NCBI RefSeq assembly: GCF_024679095.1
Contig: NC_066552.1
Coordinates: 14,767,323 to 14,831,322, forward strand
DNA: 64,000 nucleotides
Source of the DNA: Eriocheir sinensis
Lineage: Eukaryota > Arthropoda > Malacostraca > Decapoda > Varunidae
Direction: 5' to 3'
In this document: in pieces, positions 1 to 11,254 of the stretch
How the letters are laid out: each line of letters begins with the position of its first letter
How positions within the stretch are numbered: position 1 is the stretch's first letter
The notes under the pieces: model-generated
Seen by the model: only the letters and a program-made list of their open reading frames with translations
What the model was told of the DNA's origin: nothing
Database searches by the model: none
Program-made: the position numbers and the translations under genes

Positions 1-1001
1 CAAGGATCTATCCTAGGACCTATACTTTTTCTCATCTATATTAATGATATTGTCAATGCTAGTAATAAATTTAAGTATACCATTTATGCTGACGACACTA
101 ATTTACTATTAGATGATAAAATATAAATAGTTTGCATATAAACATTAATAATGAGCTCAATTCAATTAATATGTGGCTTAAACATAATAAGTTAAGGTTA
201 AATATCACTAAAACAAAATACATTATCTTTCAAACCGATCAGTCACTACTAACATGCCACCTATAACACTTGAAGGAAAAGTACTTGAACGAGTTTCTTA
301 TACTAAGTTTTTGGGCGTTTTCATAGATCAAAATATCAATTGGAAATACCAAATTAATTATGTTGCAAATAAACTATCTAGGATATGTGGCATACTGTAT
401 CGAATAAGAAATAGCCTTACACAAGAAGCACTAATCAGTATTTATTACATTACATTTTGTTACCTGCATCTCATTTATTGTGTATCTGTGTGGGTGTACG
501 TGGTCTTCCTTTCTTAAAAATCTTCAGGTTTCTCAAAATAAGATATTTAGGTGTATGTTTTATATGAACAAGTTTGATTCCACACATAACGTATTTTCCA
601 CACATAGATTTCTTAATTTTAAAAACATTCATTGTTATTTTCTACTATTATTTATTTATAAAACCTCGCACTGATGCATGGAACTCATCCTTTTCAAGTT
701 ATTAATACATTGCATAATACGCAGGAACAATATAAACCTTATCTCCTCAGTTCAGGACAGTTCTTTTCAGAAATAGTATTTTATGCTCAGGACCTCAAGT
801 TTGGAATTCTTTGCCAGTAGAAATAAAAATCTCCTTAATAGTAATAATTTCTCTATTTAAAAGTCAGTAAAACACACCTATTTGCAATCCAAAACAATCA
901 CGGTTAAAATTATAATTTATTCCTGAAACATGAACACAAATTTACATTATTAAATCTAATCAGTGAATTGCATAGTACTATTGTCCATATTATTTTTATT
1001 A

Positions 1002-1036
<35 letters not shown>

Positions 1037-1374
1037 GTTATTATTATTATTATTATTATTATTGCTATTATTATTATTATTGTTGATGCTGTTGTAGTTG
1101 TTATTATAGTTAACATTTTAGATATAACTATTATAACTTCATCTGGTTTTATAGTTAATGTTGTTATTTATTGTATATTTGTATTTAGCTTTATGGTTGG
1201 GAGCTATCTGCAACCTTTATAAAAATATTAATAGTGCAATGAAATAAATATACAGTCTGTCGGGAAGCTTCGGCTTGACAGGCTAGATTCGTTGCCAGAA
1301 TTATAATTATATTTATATGTATATATCAATGTGTGTATATTATGGCAATAAACATTACTTACTTACTTACTTAC

Positions 1375-1376
<2 letters not shown>
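1..1376 (+). mobile_element. 3' part of a non-LTR retrotransposon (LINE), broken RT
   Basis: The window opens inside a reverse transcriptase. Bases 1-126 read through RT motif B (QGSILGP) and motif C (YADDT) and then hit a stop. A second stretch (254-517) carries the thumb region with FLGVFIDQNINWKYQI, and 480-674 continues the C-terminus in another frame, so the ORF is broken by at least two frame changes. The 3' untranslated part contains an (ATT)n run (about 1000-1083) and ends in GCAATAAACATTACTTACTTAC, where the TTAC repeats look like the microsatellite tail on which many LINEs terminate. The 5' part (endonuclease and RT motif A) lies outside the window. The clade is not certain; a Jockey/CR1-group element is my best guess. 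Confidence 0.75.

Positions 1377-1418
<42 letters not shown>
1377..1418. repeat. (AC)n microsatellite
   Basis: About 21 uninterrupted AC units directly abut the TTAC tail of the preceding LINE. Confidence 0.95.
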
Positions 1419-1421
<3 letters not shown>

Positions 1422-1492
1422 AGGAGGATTAATGAAAGAAAAAAAAGAAAAAGAAAGACTAAAATAAAAAAGCAGACATCACGAAAGACAAA

Positions 1493-1494
<2 letters not shown>

Positions 1495-1588
<94 letters not shown>
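1495..1588. repeat. (GA)n microsatellite
   Basis: About 47 GA units, preceded by an A-rich stretch (1435-1494). The open frame across it (1317-1595) is only a microsatellite translation (HTHT and ERER) and is not a gene. Confidence 0.95.
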
Positions 1589-1590
<2 letters not shown>

Positions 1591-1876
1591 CGTAGACACA
1601 AAATAAAGCTAAATCATAGGGAATAGTTGACGTGAGTGAGCACGGAAGCGTCTGAGACTAGCGCCCTACGTAAGTCCATCGCTGTGACCTCTGAGCCTCG
1701 GGGGGATCAGCGCGCCTTAAACGCCCCGGGAAGGAGGGCGGCAAGGGACGTCCGGATTAGCTCGGCTCTCCTCGCCCTTGGTGCCTCTGTGAATGGTTCT
1801 CTTCATCAGGCCACACGCAGGGGAGGCGGAGCAGCTGCGTGAGTGCCTGTCTGCAGCGGCTATCTGGGATAGGCTA
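1589..1876. other. Unannotated stretch before the TTAGG array
   Basis: GC-richer than its surroundings. A 68-codon open frame at 1636-1842 has no recognisable domain and no splice context that I can support. Nothing identified. Confidence 0.4.
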
Positions 1877-3360
1877 GGCCATGTTACGAAAGGTTAAGAC
1901 AGGTTAGGTAAGGCTAGATTAGATCACGGCAAGATTAGGTTAGGTAATGTTAGGATAGATTAGGTCAGGTAATGTTAGGATAGATTAGGTCAGGTAAGGT
2001 TAGGATAGATTAGGTCAGGTAATGTTAGGATAGATTAGGTCAGGTAATGTTAGGATAGATTAGGTTAGGTAATGTTAGGATAGATTAGGTTAGGTAATGT
2101 TAGGATAGATTAGGTCAGGTAGTGTTAGGATAGATTAGGTCAGGTAATGTTAGGATAGATGAGTTCAGGTAATGTTAGGCTAGATTAGGTCAGGTAATGT
2201 TAGGATAGATTAGGTCAGGTAATGTTAGGATAGATTAGGTTAGGTAATGTTATGATAGATTAGGTCAGTGTTAGGATAGTTTAGGTTAGGTACTGTTAGG
2301 ATAGATTAGGTCAGGTAATGTTAGGATAGATTAGGTCAGGTAATGTTAGGATAGATTAGGTCAGGTAATGTTAGGATAGATTAGGTCAGGTAATGTTAGG
2401 ATAGATTAGGTCAGGTAATGATAGGATAGATTAGGTCAGTAATGTTAGGATAGATTAGGTCAGGTAGTGTTAGGACAGATTAGGTCAGGTAATGTTAGGA
2501 TAGATTAGGTCTGTAATGTTAGGATAGATTAGGTCAGGAAAAGTTAGGATAGATTGTCAGGTAATGCTAGGATAGATTAGGTTAGGTAATGTTAGGACAG
2601 ATTAGGTCAGGTAATGTTAGGATAGATTAGGTCAGGTAAGGTTAGGATAGATTAAGTCAGGTAAAGTTAGGATAGATTAGGTTAGGTAATGTTAGGATAT
2701 ATTAGGTCAGGTAATGTTAGGATAGATTAGGTCAGGTAAGGTTAGGATAGATTAGGTTAGGTACGGTTAGAATAGATTAGGTCAGGTAATGTTAGGATAG
2801 ATTAGGTCAGGTAAGGGTAGATTAGGTTAGGAAATCTTAGGGTAGGTTAGTTAGGATGGGTTAGGGTTACGATGGGTTAGGTAAGGTTAAGTAAGGTAGA
2901 TTATTTTAGGTTAGATTAGGTTAGGAAAGATGGCGCCACTATAAACACTGCCTGCGCCAGAACGGGCTGGGCTGACCATCAGGCCCCACCTGGAAGAAGC
3001 CTGGGTCGACCATCAGGCCCCACCAGGAAGATGCCTACAGGCGCAACAGGCAGTAAAAAAAAAAAAAAAAAGACGAGGTTAGGATGGGTTAGGTCATATC
3101 AGTTTAGGTAATGGAAGGTAAAGTAAGGTTGGTTTAGTTTAGATAAGGTTAGATAAAGGTTAGGTACGGTTAGGTTATGCTGTGTAAGGTAAAGTAAGGT
3201 AAGGTAAGGTAAGGTAAAGTAAGGCAAGATTGGGTAACATTACATAAGATTAGATTAGCTTAGGTTAGGTAGGGATAAGATTAGGTTAGATTAGGTTAGG
3301 ATAGGTCAGGTAAGGTTGGGTTACATTAGGTTAGGATAGGATACTAGGTTAAAAATAACT
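1877..3360. repeat. TTAGG-derived minisatellite with a 25-bp higher-order unit
   Basis: From about 1900 to 2830 the sequence is a tandem array of a 25-bp unit made of five pentamers in the order TTAGG, ATAGA, TTAGG, TCAGG, TAATG. Unit starts are 25 bp apart where copies are clean (for example 2051 to 2076). From about 2830 to 3360 the order dissolves into looser TTAGG, TAAGG and AAGGT pentamers. TTAGG is the canonical arthropod telomere repeat, so this looks like a degenerated interstitial telomere-like block that re-amplified as a five-pentamer unit. A SINE fragment is embedded at 2934-3072. Confidence 0.9.
2934..3072 (+). mobile_element. SINE 3' body with poly-A, inside the TTAGG array
   Basis: This non-pentamer island contains GGCGCCACTATAAACA and GACCATCAGGCCC and ends in a run of A. 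The same words occur in reverse complement at 23214-23290, where they form the 3' part of a tRNA-headed SINE. This copy lacks the tRNA-like head. The block with ACCATCAGGCCCCACC occurs twice within it, a short internal duplication. Confidence 0.7.
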
Positions 3361-3780
3361 TCGGTAAGATTAGGTTTGGCTACGTCTGCCCCCGAGAGGA
3401 CTCCAACCCTGGCCCGCACAAAGCCGTAGGTGAACGTAATGGCCGTGGGTGGAGGATGGAAAGAGCGAGCGGACAGTAACTAGATCCGCTGGGAGAACGT
3501 GTCTGGCGTGGCGGCGGGGATGGCGGAACACATTTATTTTTTTCTTCTTTTTTTCCTCTTGGCAATTATTGAAACACATCTTAGCGAATTTATCGAGAAA
3601 GAACTATCAGACACGTCCTTTGTTTCTTCCCCTGGTCTCTACTTTTGCTATACGGTAAAAGAGACGCCGTAAGATCCGAAACAGAGCAGAAAGACAAGTA
3701 AAAAAGGCCCCTCAATGACGCCACCTCTGATACAAAAGGGACGGAGCCACGGAGGCCAAAAAAGGAGATGATCAGCCTCA
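3361..3780. other. No recognisable gene
   Basis: Mixed-composition DNA with short unsupported open frames on both strands. I recognise no domain, tRNA or repeat family here. Confidence 0.4.
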
Positions 3781-4100
3781 TAAAATTAAGTGTCCTTCTC
3801 CTTCCTTCCTACTAGAATATATATGCATACACTTTCCCAAATGCAAATGTGATATAAAGAAAGGAGCGATTAGTCTGGTTTGTAGTCCCTTCCCCTTCAG
3901 CCCTTCTACTGAAATATATCTGCATACATGTTCCCGATAGTAAAATTGAGTAAGATGTAACGCACGGAACAATTAGTGTGGTATGCAGCCCTCTCCCTTC
4001 TCCCTCCTCCCTCCCTACCGATACATATCTGCACACATTCCCATAAAAAAAATGTGTTTAAGACAGAACGTAAGGAACAATTAGGGTGGTAATTTTTTTT
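3781..4100. repeat. Degenerate ~100-bp tandem repeat, about 3 copies
   Basis: Related blocks containing a form of 'ATATCTGCATACAT...CCC' followed by 'GGAACAATTAG.GTGGT' begin near 3825, 3921 and 4031, about 96-110 bp apart, with pyrimidine-rich CCTTCTCCCT segments between them. Copies are diverged. Confidence 0.6.
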
Positions 4101-4149
4101 TGTCCCTCCCCTTCCCCTTCTGTTTCTTCCCTTCCTCGCCCTTCCTACT

Positions 4150-4240
4150 CTTTTTTACAACAAAGGAAGCAGCTCAAGGGCAAAAAACAAATGACAACAA
4201 AAAAGCTTTCTAATCAGAGCTCCTAAAGAGCTACAGTGGC
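4150..4240 (-). mobile_element. LINE-B-type 3' tail (solo, reverse orientation)
   Basis: Read on the minus strand this contains TTTTTTG..TTGCCCTTGAGCTG.TTCCTTTG, the same tail that ends the LINE-B copy at about 16660-16700. A third copy lies at 31753-31830. No coding part is attached. Confidence 0.6.
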
Positions 4241-4327
4241 CAAAAGAGACATAGATAGAGCTCTTAAACAGATAGATACATTGATAGATAGACAGGTATA
4301 TATAGATAATTCAATACTTTTACCAGC

Positions 4328-4880
4328 ATGACAACGTGCCGCCTCTCAGCACAGCCTCGCCTCGCCTCCCTCACTACCTACACATCCACACACCTTGCCG
4401 ATAACACCACAAGAAGCCTTCCTCAGCACAGCCTGCCTGCCTCTCTCACTACCCACACATCCACACACCTTCCCAATAACACAACAAGCCGTCCTTCCTC
4501 AGCACAGCCTCGCCTCTCCCCTCACCACTACACATCCACACACCTTCCCACACACAATAAGCCGCCCTTCCTCAGCACAGCCTCGCCTCGCCTCCCTCAC
4601 TACCTACACATCCACACACCTTCCCAATAACACCACAAGCTGCCCTTCCTTAGCACAGCCTCGCCTCCCTCACTACCTACACATCCACACACCTTCCCAA
4701 TAACACCACAAGCCGCCCTTCCCAGCACAGCCTCGCCTCGCCTCCTCACTACCTACACTTCCACACACCTTCCCAATAACACCACAAGCCGCCCTTCCTC
4801 AGCACAGCCTCGCCCTGCCTCCCTCCCACCTACACATCCACACACCTTCCCAATAAGACAACGAGACGCCCTTCCTCAGA
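4328..4880. repeat. ~80-bp minisatellite, about 7 copies
   Basis: Tandem copies of a unit containing CTACACATCCACACACCTTC, CCAATAACACCACAAG and CTCAGCACAGCCTCGCCTC. Individual copies vary by short deletions. Open frames through it (4328-4703) are repeat translations rich in His, Thr and Ser and are not genes. Confidence 0.9.
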
Positions 4881-5039
4881 CCTGTCCCATTAAGTCCTGC
4901 TGGCCGTGTGTCTTCCCGTCAGCCGCCTGCCCGCCGCCGCCTCCCTTGCATGCTAGGACCTCACCCAGACACCTGACGAGCCAGCCGTCCACAACAACGT
5001 TTAAAGACGCTTCCCTTCACTCCTCGCCCACTCCACCTG

Positions 5040-5470
5040 CACCCCACTCAGCTATACCACCTGTCCCTCTCTTAGCCAAGCACAACTCATTCCCTTACAT
5101 TTCCCGATTAAATATGAAATGAGGAGCACCAATATTTAAAGCAGGTATTCACTCCACTCCTAGACTACTCCATGTCCGTCTTCTGTCTGACCACCCATAT
5201 CCACCCCAACAACTACTCCACCAGACTATATCGCCCCCTTCCCCTACAAGCACCCAAACTCATTCACACGACATTCATTACAGTCCCGACTAAATAGGGA
5301 AATGACGAACTTAACTTCAGCCATTCCCCTGACAACTCCACATCCGCCATACCACTCCATCACACTATAACACCTGATACCTATTAGTCAAGCACTACAA
5401 CTAATTCCCGCCGCATTCATTACATTACCTGACTATATCATTAAATAAGGAACACCAACAATCAACGTCT
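5040..5470. repeat. Degenerate ~140-175-bp repeat, about 3 copies
   Basis: Related blocks beginning with CAACTCATTCCC..ACATT and followed by GACTAAATA.G.AATGA lie near 5085, 5260 and 5398. Divergence is high, so period and limits are approximate. The flanking 4880-5040 and 5470-5640 hold nothing that I recognise. Confidence 0.5.
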
Positions 5471-5642
5471 CCTGCCTCTCTACCATCCACCACTGAAAAT
5501 ATCCTTAACCCATCCTTTCCATAACCTCTGGAACCGAGGTGACGGAGATGAACACCGCCGCCACGCGCAGCTATAGCATATACCTCCCCAACTTTACCTT
5601 TTCCAATCCCTCCTATTCACTGTCCATCCATGGGGTCCCTTT

Positions 5643-5659
5643 CTCCCACTACCATCACT

Positions 5660-5709
<50 letters not shown>

Positions 5710-5728
5710 CACTACCACTGTCACTACT
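5643..5728. repeat. (CAC/TAC)n trinucleotide microsatellite
   Basis: Imperfect ACC and ACT triplets. Short translations of it (Thr or Tyr homopolymers) are artefacts. Confidence 0.9.
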
Positions 5729-5989
5729 ATACATGACCACACCAAACCTTCAAGTTATTGTCCCCCAAATTCTGTTTATGGGTCCTTACTTCTCCCACCA
5801 CCACCACCACCTCCAGCAACTATGAATATTGACGACAGTGTTCCTCTTGGGGTTCCTGGTGGCGTGGGAGGAGCTCAGCCCTGCTCGCCCTGTCCTGCCA
5901 TGCGGATAACTGACGGCTGTGAGGAGGACGAGAGGAAGAGAGAGAGGGAGAGGAGGAAGAGGACGGAAAAGAATGGATGAGGAGGGGAG

Positions 5990-6117
<128 letters not shown>

Positions 6118-6224
6118 AGACACACACAAACACAGTACCTCCCACAACCACCACCACTGAAGTCAAACAAAGGGAAGAATGAAAACAGGAAATACTGAAC
6201 ACCTAAGCGCCTCAAACCACGACG

Positions 6225-7185
6225 GAGGTAGAAATGAGAGACTGGTGAAGAGGAACGGTGATCATGAAGAGGAGAGAAGAGAGAAGAGGAGGAGAAGAGG
6301 AAAAGGAACGGGATTTGACGAAGAGGAGGAGGAGGAGGAGGAAGAGGTAAAAAGGAGACGAAGAGGAAGTGGCAAAGAAAAGGAGATGGGGAAGAGGAGG
6401 GAAGGAAGAAGAGGTGGCGAAGAGGAGGAGGCGAGGAAGAGAGGAGGAGGCGAGGAAGAAGAGGGCGAAGAGGAGGAGGCGAGGAAGAAGGGAGGCGGAA
6501 GAGGAGGAGGCGAGGAAGAAGAGGAGGCGAAGAGGAGGAGGAGGAGGAAGAGGAGGAGGAAGAAGAGGTGGCGAGGAAGAGGAGGAGGCGAGGAAGGAGG
6601 AAGAAGAGGAGGAAGAGGAGGAGGCGAGGAAGAGGAGGCGAGGAGGAAGAGGTGAGGAAGAAGAGGTGAGGGAAGAGGAAGAGGTGAGGAAGAAGAGGGA
6701 GGAAGAAGAGGGAAGAGGAGGGAGGAAGAAGAGGGGACGAAGAGAAGGAGGCAAGGAAGAAGAGGTGACGAAGAGGAGGCGAGGAAGAAGAGGTGAAGAG
6801 GAGGAGGAAGAAGAGGTGGCGAAGAGGAGGAGGCGAGGAAGAAGAGGTGACGAAGAGGAAGAGGCGAGGAAGAAGAGGTGAAGAGGAGAAGGTGAGGAAG
6901 AAGAGGAGGCGAAGAGGAGAGGAAGGAGGAAGAGGGGTGGAGGAGGAGGAGGAGGCGGAGGAAGAAGAGGTATGGAGGAGGAGGCGATAAAGAAGAGGAG
7001 GCAGAGGAGAAGAGGCGAGGAGGCAAGGAAGAAGAGGTGGCGAAGAAGGAGGTGAGGAAGAAGAAGAAGAGGTGGCAGAGGAGGAGGCGAGGAAGAAGAA
7101 GTGGCAAGAGGAGGAGAAGAGGAAGAAGAGGTGGCGAAAAGGAGGAGGTGAGGAAGAAGAGGTGACGAAGAGAGGAGGAGGAGGG
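6225..7185 (+). repeat. Polypurine GGA/GAA-rich tract, ~0.95 kb
   Basis: The plus strand is almost pure purine, built from GAGGA, GAAGA and GGCGA words such as GAGGAAGAAGAGG and GAGGAGGAGGCGAGG, with only scattered pyrimidines. It is too irregular to be one clean tandem unit. The 333-codon Ser/Leu/Pro open frame on the minus strand (6212-7213) is a consequence of purine bias, not a gene. Such long homopurine-homopyrimidine DNA can in principle adopt triplex (H-DNA) structures. Confidence 0.85.
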
Positions 7186-7189
7186 CAGA

Positions 7190-7597
7190 ATGTCTTGTCT
7201 TATCTTTGCTCATTTGCTGACTAAGAACAAGTTAGATTTTTACGATCATCTCATCTTCAAGCGTAACTATATTGATTTTCAGCGTCGTTTATATGCATTA
7301 ACGAAAAGTAAAATTTATGGTTATGTGACTGTGAGCAGTTAACGAAGATATGATGTATGACACAGGTAATAGAAGAAACCGTTGCAAGAAACGTAGCAGA
7401 AAGGTAATGGTATGCTTAGTAGGAAGAATGTGGCAATATTCACGCTAAAGGTAACAGTAACGTAGCAAAAACACACACACAAAAAAAAACGCAATGATCT
7501 ACTTGACCTACTCCTTTGTGATTGTATTTCTTCCTTTACGAGATAAAAAAGCAAGTTTTTTTTTACACTTCATTGTCTTCGCATGCTCAAGGATATG
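7190..7597. other. No recognisable gene
   Basis: AT-rich DNA between the polypurine tract and the SINE. Only short, unsupported open frames. Confidence 0.4.
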
Positions 7598-7706
7598 AGT
7601 GTGGGAAGGTTTAATCCCAGCAAAATTTTTCCACTCCGCCCGGGAATCGAACCCGGTCTCTCTCTCGGTTATGAGCCGAGTGTGCTAACCGCTGCACCAC
7701 GAAGCC
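7598..7706 (-). mobile_element. tRNA-Met-like SINE head
   Basis: On the minus strand, 7706 to 7632 folds like a tRNA: an A-box region TGGTGCAGCGGTTAGCAC, an anticodon stem CTCGG/CCGAG with loop CTCATAA (anticodon CAT, plus-strand 7671-7673), and a T arm CCGGG/CCCGG with a B box GGTTCGATTCC. The seven-base acceptor strands do not pair and the variable loop is long, so this is a tRNA-derived SINE promoter, not a functional tRNA. A short body (GGAGTGGAAAAATTTTGC...) follows to about 7598. A C-run (7707-7718) abuts the 5' side. Confidence 0.75.
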
Positions 7707-7868
7707 CCCCCCCCCCCCGATTATCAGAAAGGTTGTGGGAATATGCACATTAAAGGTACCAATACATAGCATTGGCGTAATGGGATGTAGTAAAAGGGTT
7801 CTTAAAAGGTGATGGGGACGTGGTAACTAGGTAGTAGAAACGTACATATGATCCACAGAACGTTGCAA

Positions 7869-7870
<2 letters not shown>

Positions 7871-7907
<37 letters not shown>

Positions 7908-7995
7908 CATGTATGCCATGTGTGTGTACTATAACTTGTTTGAATTATCCCGCTCATCCAGAATTAAGATGCATTTTAACAATGTTATTATTATA

Positions 7996-8049
<54 letters not shown>

Positions 8050-8119
8050 CATGTATGCCATATGTGTGTACTATAACTTGTCTGAATCCCTCTCATCCAG
8101 AATTAAGATGCATTTTAAC

Positions 8120-8190
<71 letters not shown>

Positions 8191-8260
8191 CATGTATGCC
8201 ATATGTGTGTACTATAACTTGTCTGAATCCCTCTCATCCAGAATTAAGATGTATTTTTAG

Positions 8261-8334
<74 letters not shown>

Positions 8335-8405
8335 CATGTATGCCATATGTGTGTACTATAACTTGTCTGAATCCCTCTCATCCAGAAATAAAGATGTATT
8401 TTTAG

Positions 8406-8470
<65 letters not shown>

Positions 8471-8545
8471 CATGTATGCCATATGTGTGTACTATAACTT
8501 GTCTGAATCCCTCTCATCCAGAATTAAGATGTATTTTTAGAGTGT
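7871..8545 (+). repeat. ~142-bp tandem repeat alternating (TTA)n and a unique 70-bp block
   Basis: Five copies of a block starting CATGTATGCCATATGTG and continuing through AACTTGTCTGAATCCC and CATCCAGAATTAAGATG begin at 7908, 8050, 8191, 8335 and 8471. Each is preceded by a (TTA)n run of about 40-75 bp. The first copy is the most diverged. Open frames across it are Ile or Leu repeat translations. Confidence 0.95.
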
Positions 8546-8799
8546 AATTCAAAATTTATTGTGTTCATGTAATGGTTTAACTATTCAGACTGGATTAAGT
8601 TTGGATTTAACACAAACGAAAAATAATCGTCCTGCATTAAGCTAATATAAGATTTTGGCATGTTAGTTTCTCACTAGATATCAATAAAAATCATAAAATC
8701 CCACTAATTTTAACTATTCCTTATATAAAGACTATCGCGGTGGTAGTTTAATTCTCTATCTTGACGCTCGGAAAAACGCGGGAAAGGGGGGAGGGGATG

Positions 8800-9020
8800 C
8801 AGATGTATCTCGCCGAATACCGTTCCACAGCTTTCACAGAGTTTTTCTGCATTGTTAACTCGTGGTGAAGAACACTCATGGACGGAAGGAGAGATGTGAA
8901 ACGTCTCCCACAATGTTTAAACAAAGAGTCATCTCCACGGCGGTCACTGTCGACGCACGACCGACACGATCCACTAAACGACTTTCGTCTCCCACACTGT
9001 TTACACAAAGCATTGCTTCT
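8800..9020 (-). pseudogene. Possible C2H2 zinc-finger relic
   Basis: On the minus strand three related segments encode LCKQCGRR, LFKHCGRR and LCESCGTV. The homologous cysteine codons lie 84 and 83 bp apart (plus-strand anchors 8991, 8907, 8824). 84 bp is the 28-residue period of tandem C2H2 fingers, and the third repeat is preceded by an EKL linker-like motif. The histidine halves are eroded and one base has been lost between repeats two and three. It could be chance or a non-coding tandem repeat; I regard it as tentative. Confidence 0.25.
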
Positions 9021-9546
<526 letters not shown>

Positions 9547-9761
9547 CTCTTTTCTCTCTCTTTTCTTAACATAACTTAGTGTTTTTTGTGTACTTAACGT
9601 ATATGCTTAACCTCAAACTATGTTTAACATGTGTGCGGTTACTTATACATCATCTTCCCCAAAATAAAAAGATACAGGTACTATACTTTCTTTCTCAAAG
9701 ACAGAGTTTTAATGTATACAACATAACTTTGTGTACTTGATTAATCTCAAACTCTTATTTA

Positions 9762-9763
<2 letters not shown>

Positions 9764-9799
<36 letters not shown>
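9764..9799. repeat. (GT)n microsatellite
   Basis: About 17 GT units. The flanks 9546-9763 and 9800-10010 hold no supported gene. Confidence 0.95.
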
Positions 9800-9802
<3 letters not shown>

Positions 9803-10010
9803 CAAAGCAAACAGGTAACAAAGGCGTAACTGTTAAGTATAGCATCTCAGCATGGCGTCACTACTTCACCCTACACGCTCCCTCTTAGACAGAACGAGGC
9901 ATGGCGCAGCCCATGTCTCGCCGCTCCCGGACTCGTCACCTCCCACCAACCGCACCATAGCACATCCCTCGCTCCCTCCCCATAGCATGTCACTGCTGAT
10001 CCTCTCTGTC

Positions 10011-10540
10011 CCGCCCCACCCTTGCCCCGCCAAAACAAGCCGCTATGACATAGGATACTACGGAAGTCTTTCCGCCTCCGCCCCACGCCCTTGCCCCGCC
10101 AAAACAAGCAGCTATGACAGCCGCCACTACGGCTGTTTTCCGCCCGCGCCCCACGCCCCATTGCCCTGCCAAAACAAGCCGCTATGGCGCAGGATACTAC
10201 GGATGTCCTTCCGCCCCCACCCCCGTGTTTTTCCGCCCCGCCCCACGCTCCCTTGCCCCGCCAAAACAAGCCGGTATGGCGCAGGATACTACGGATGTCC
10301 TTCCGCCCCCCGCCCCACGTGTTTTTTCCGCCCCGCCCCACGCTCCATTGCCCCGGAAAAACAAGCCGGTATGGCGCAGGATACTCCCGATGTCCTTCCG
10401 CCCCCCCCCCCACGTGTTTTCCGCCCCGCCCCACGCTCCCTTGCCCCGCCAAAACAAGCCGATATAATAGCCTGCCACTACGGCTGATTATTCCGCCCCG
10501 CCCCACGCGCCATTGCCCCGGAAAAACAAGCCAGTATGGC
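10011..10540. repeat. GC-rich minisatellite, ~70- and ~93-bp units
   Basis: Seven copies anchored on AAAACAAGC occur at 10032, 10101, 10171, 10263, 10358, 10451 and 10523. Spacings fall into two classes: about 70 bp (first two and last) and about 93 bp (middle three). The units share CGCCCCACGCTCCCTTGCCC and TATGGCGCAGGATACTACGG. Proline-rich open frames on the plus strand and Gly-rich ones on the minus strand are repeat translations. Confidence 0.9.
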
Positions 10541-10699
10541 AATATTATAACTACTAAGGTACTTCTCCATTCACAGAGGCCACTTTTCTCAACTATCTTT
10601 GACAGGTCTCCCATTCACATTGTTTCACTCTGCTCCAGTGTCATCATATGCTTTTCCTCTCTGTATATTTCCTTTTTCCAAAGAGGATTGTCTTGAATT

Positions 10700-11240
10700 T
10701 CCAGTGTTATATTAATTTGGCCCACCGGTGTTCACTCATTTCCTCTCTTTGAAACTAGGCTTCCCCTTTGTTAACCTTTCTCAGAAGCTCCACCCCATTT
10801 CCCCTGAGCACGTGAACACTATCATGCCAACTGGTCTTGAATGACTTCTAATCTCCCGACATCTTCAGTGTTAGTCCTGCTGACCCATACAAGATAGCTG
10901 TGGGGTTACTACTTTCCCCGTCCAAAGGCAACTTCCATATTCATACTGGCTAATTTCCCTTCTCTACCACTGATGTTAACACCCGTCATTTTCCTTACCT
11001 TGGCTTCATTCAGTTTTCTTTGTGCTTTCTCCTATGGCCTCCTTGCTTATCTCAAATGCTAAATAACCATGTGTTTCTATTACCTCTAAGATATTGTTTC
11101 CCAGCACCTGCTGTCCTACTGCTGGTGTGAATTTCCATTATTATGTTTAAAGATAAGTTTCCATTCCATACCAAAGTCATTTAGGATCAGGCAAAATCCT
11201 TCCACTAATACTACATCATCTGCATAACCCAGGCAAAGCA
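10700..11240 (-). pseudogene. Decayed LINE reverse transcriptase fragment
   Basis: Reading the minus strand from 11238, the frame gives GYADDVVLVEGF, the RT motif C (YADD) of a non-LTR retrotransposon, followed by stops and frame changes. Farther down, pieces such as KLNEAKVRKMTGVN and YGSAGLTLK resemble the region after the RT palm. It is an old fragment in the opposite orientation to LINE-A just downstream. Family not determined. Confidence 0.5.
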
Positions 11241-11254
11241 ATACAACTTCTGAT

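Noticed and set aside
1877..3360. Functional telomere
   Set aside because: The pentamers are heavily degenerate, arranged in a 25-bp unit and internal to unique sequence.
6212..7213. 333-codon open frame on the minus strand (Ser/Leu/Pro-rich)
   Set aside because: It is the complement of the polypurine tract; both strands are open in several frames because stop codons are rare in GGA/GAA repeats. No domain.
7632..7706. tRNA-Met gene
   Set aside because: The acceptor stem does not pair and a SINE body follows.
9852..10696. Proline-rich plus-strand frames and the 247-codon minus-strand Gly-rich frame
   Set aside because: They track the GC-rich 70/93-bp minisatellite and change frame with the unit length.
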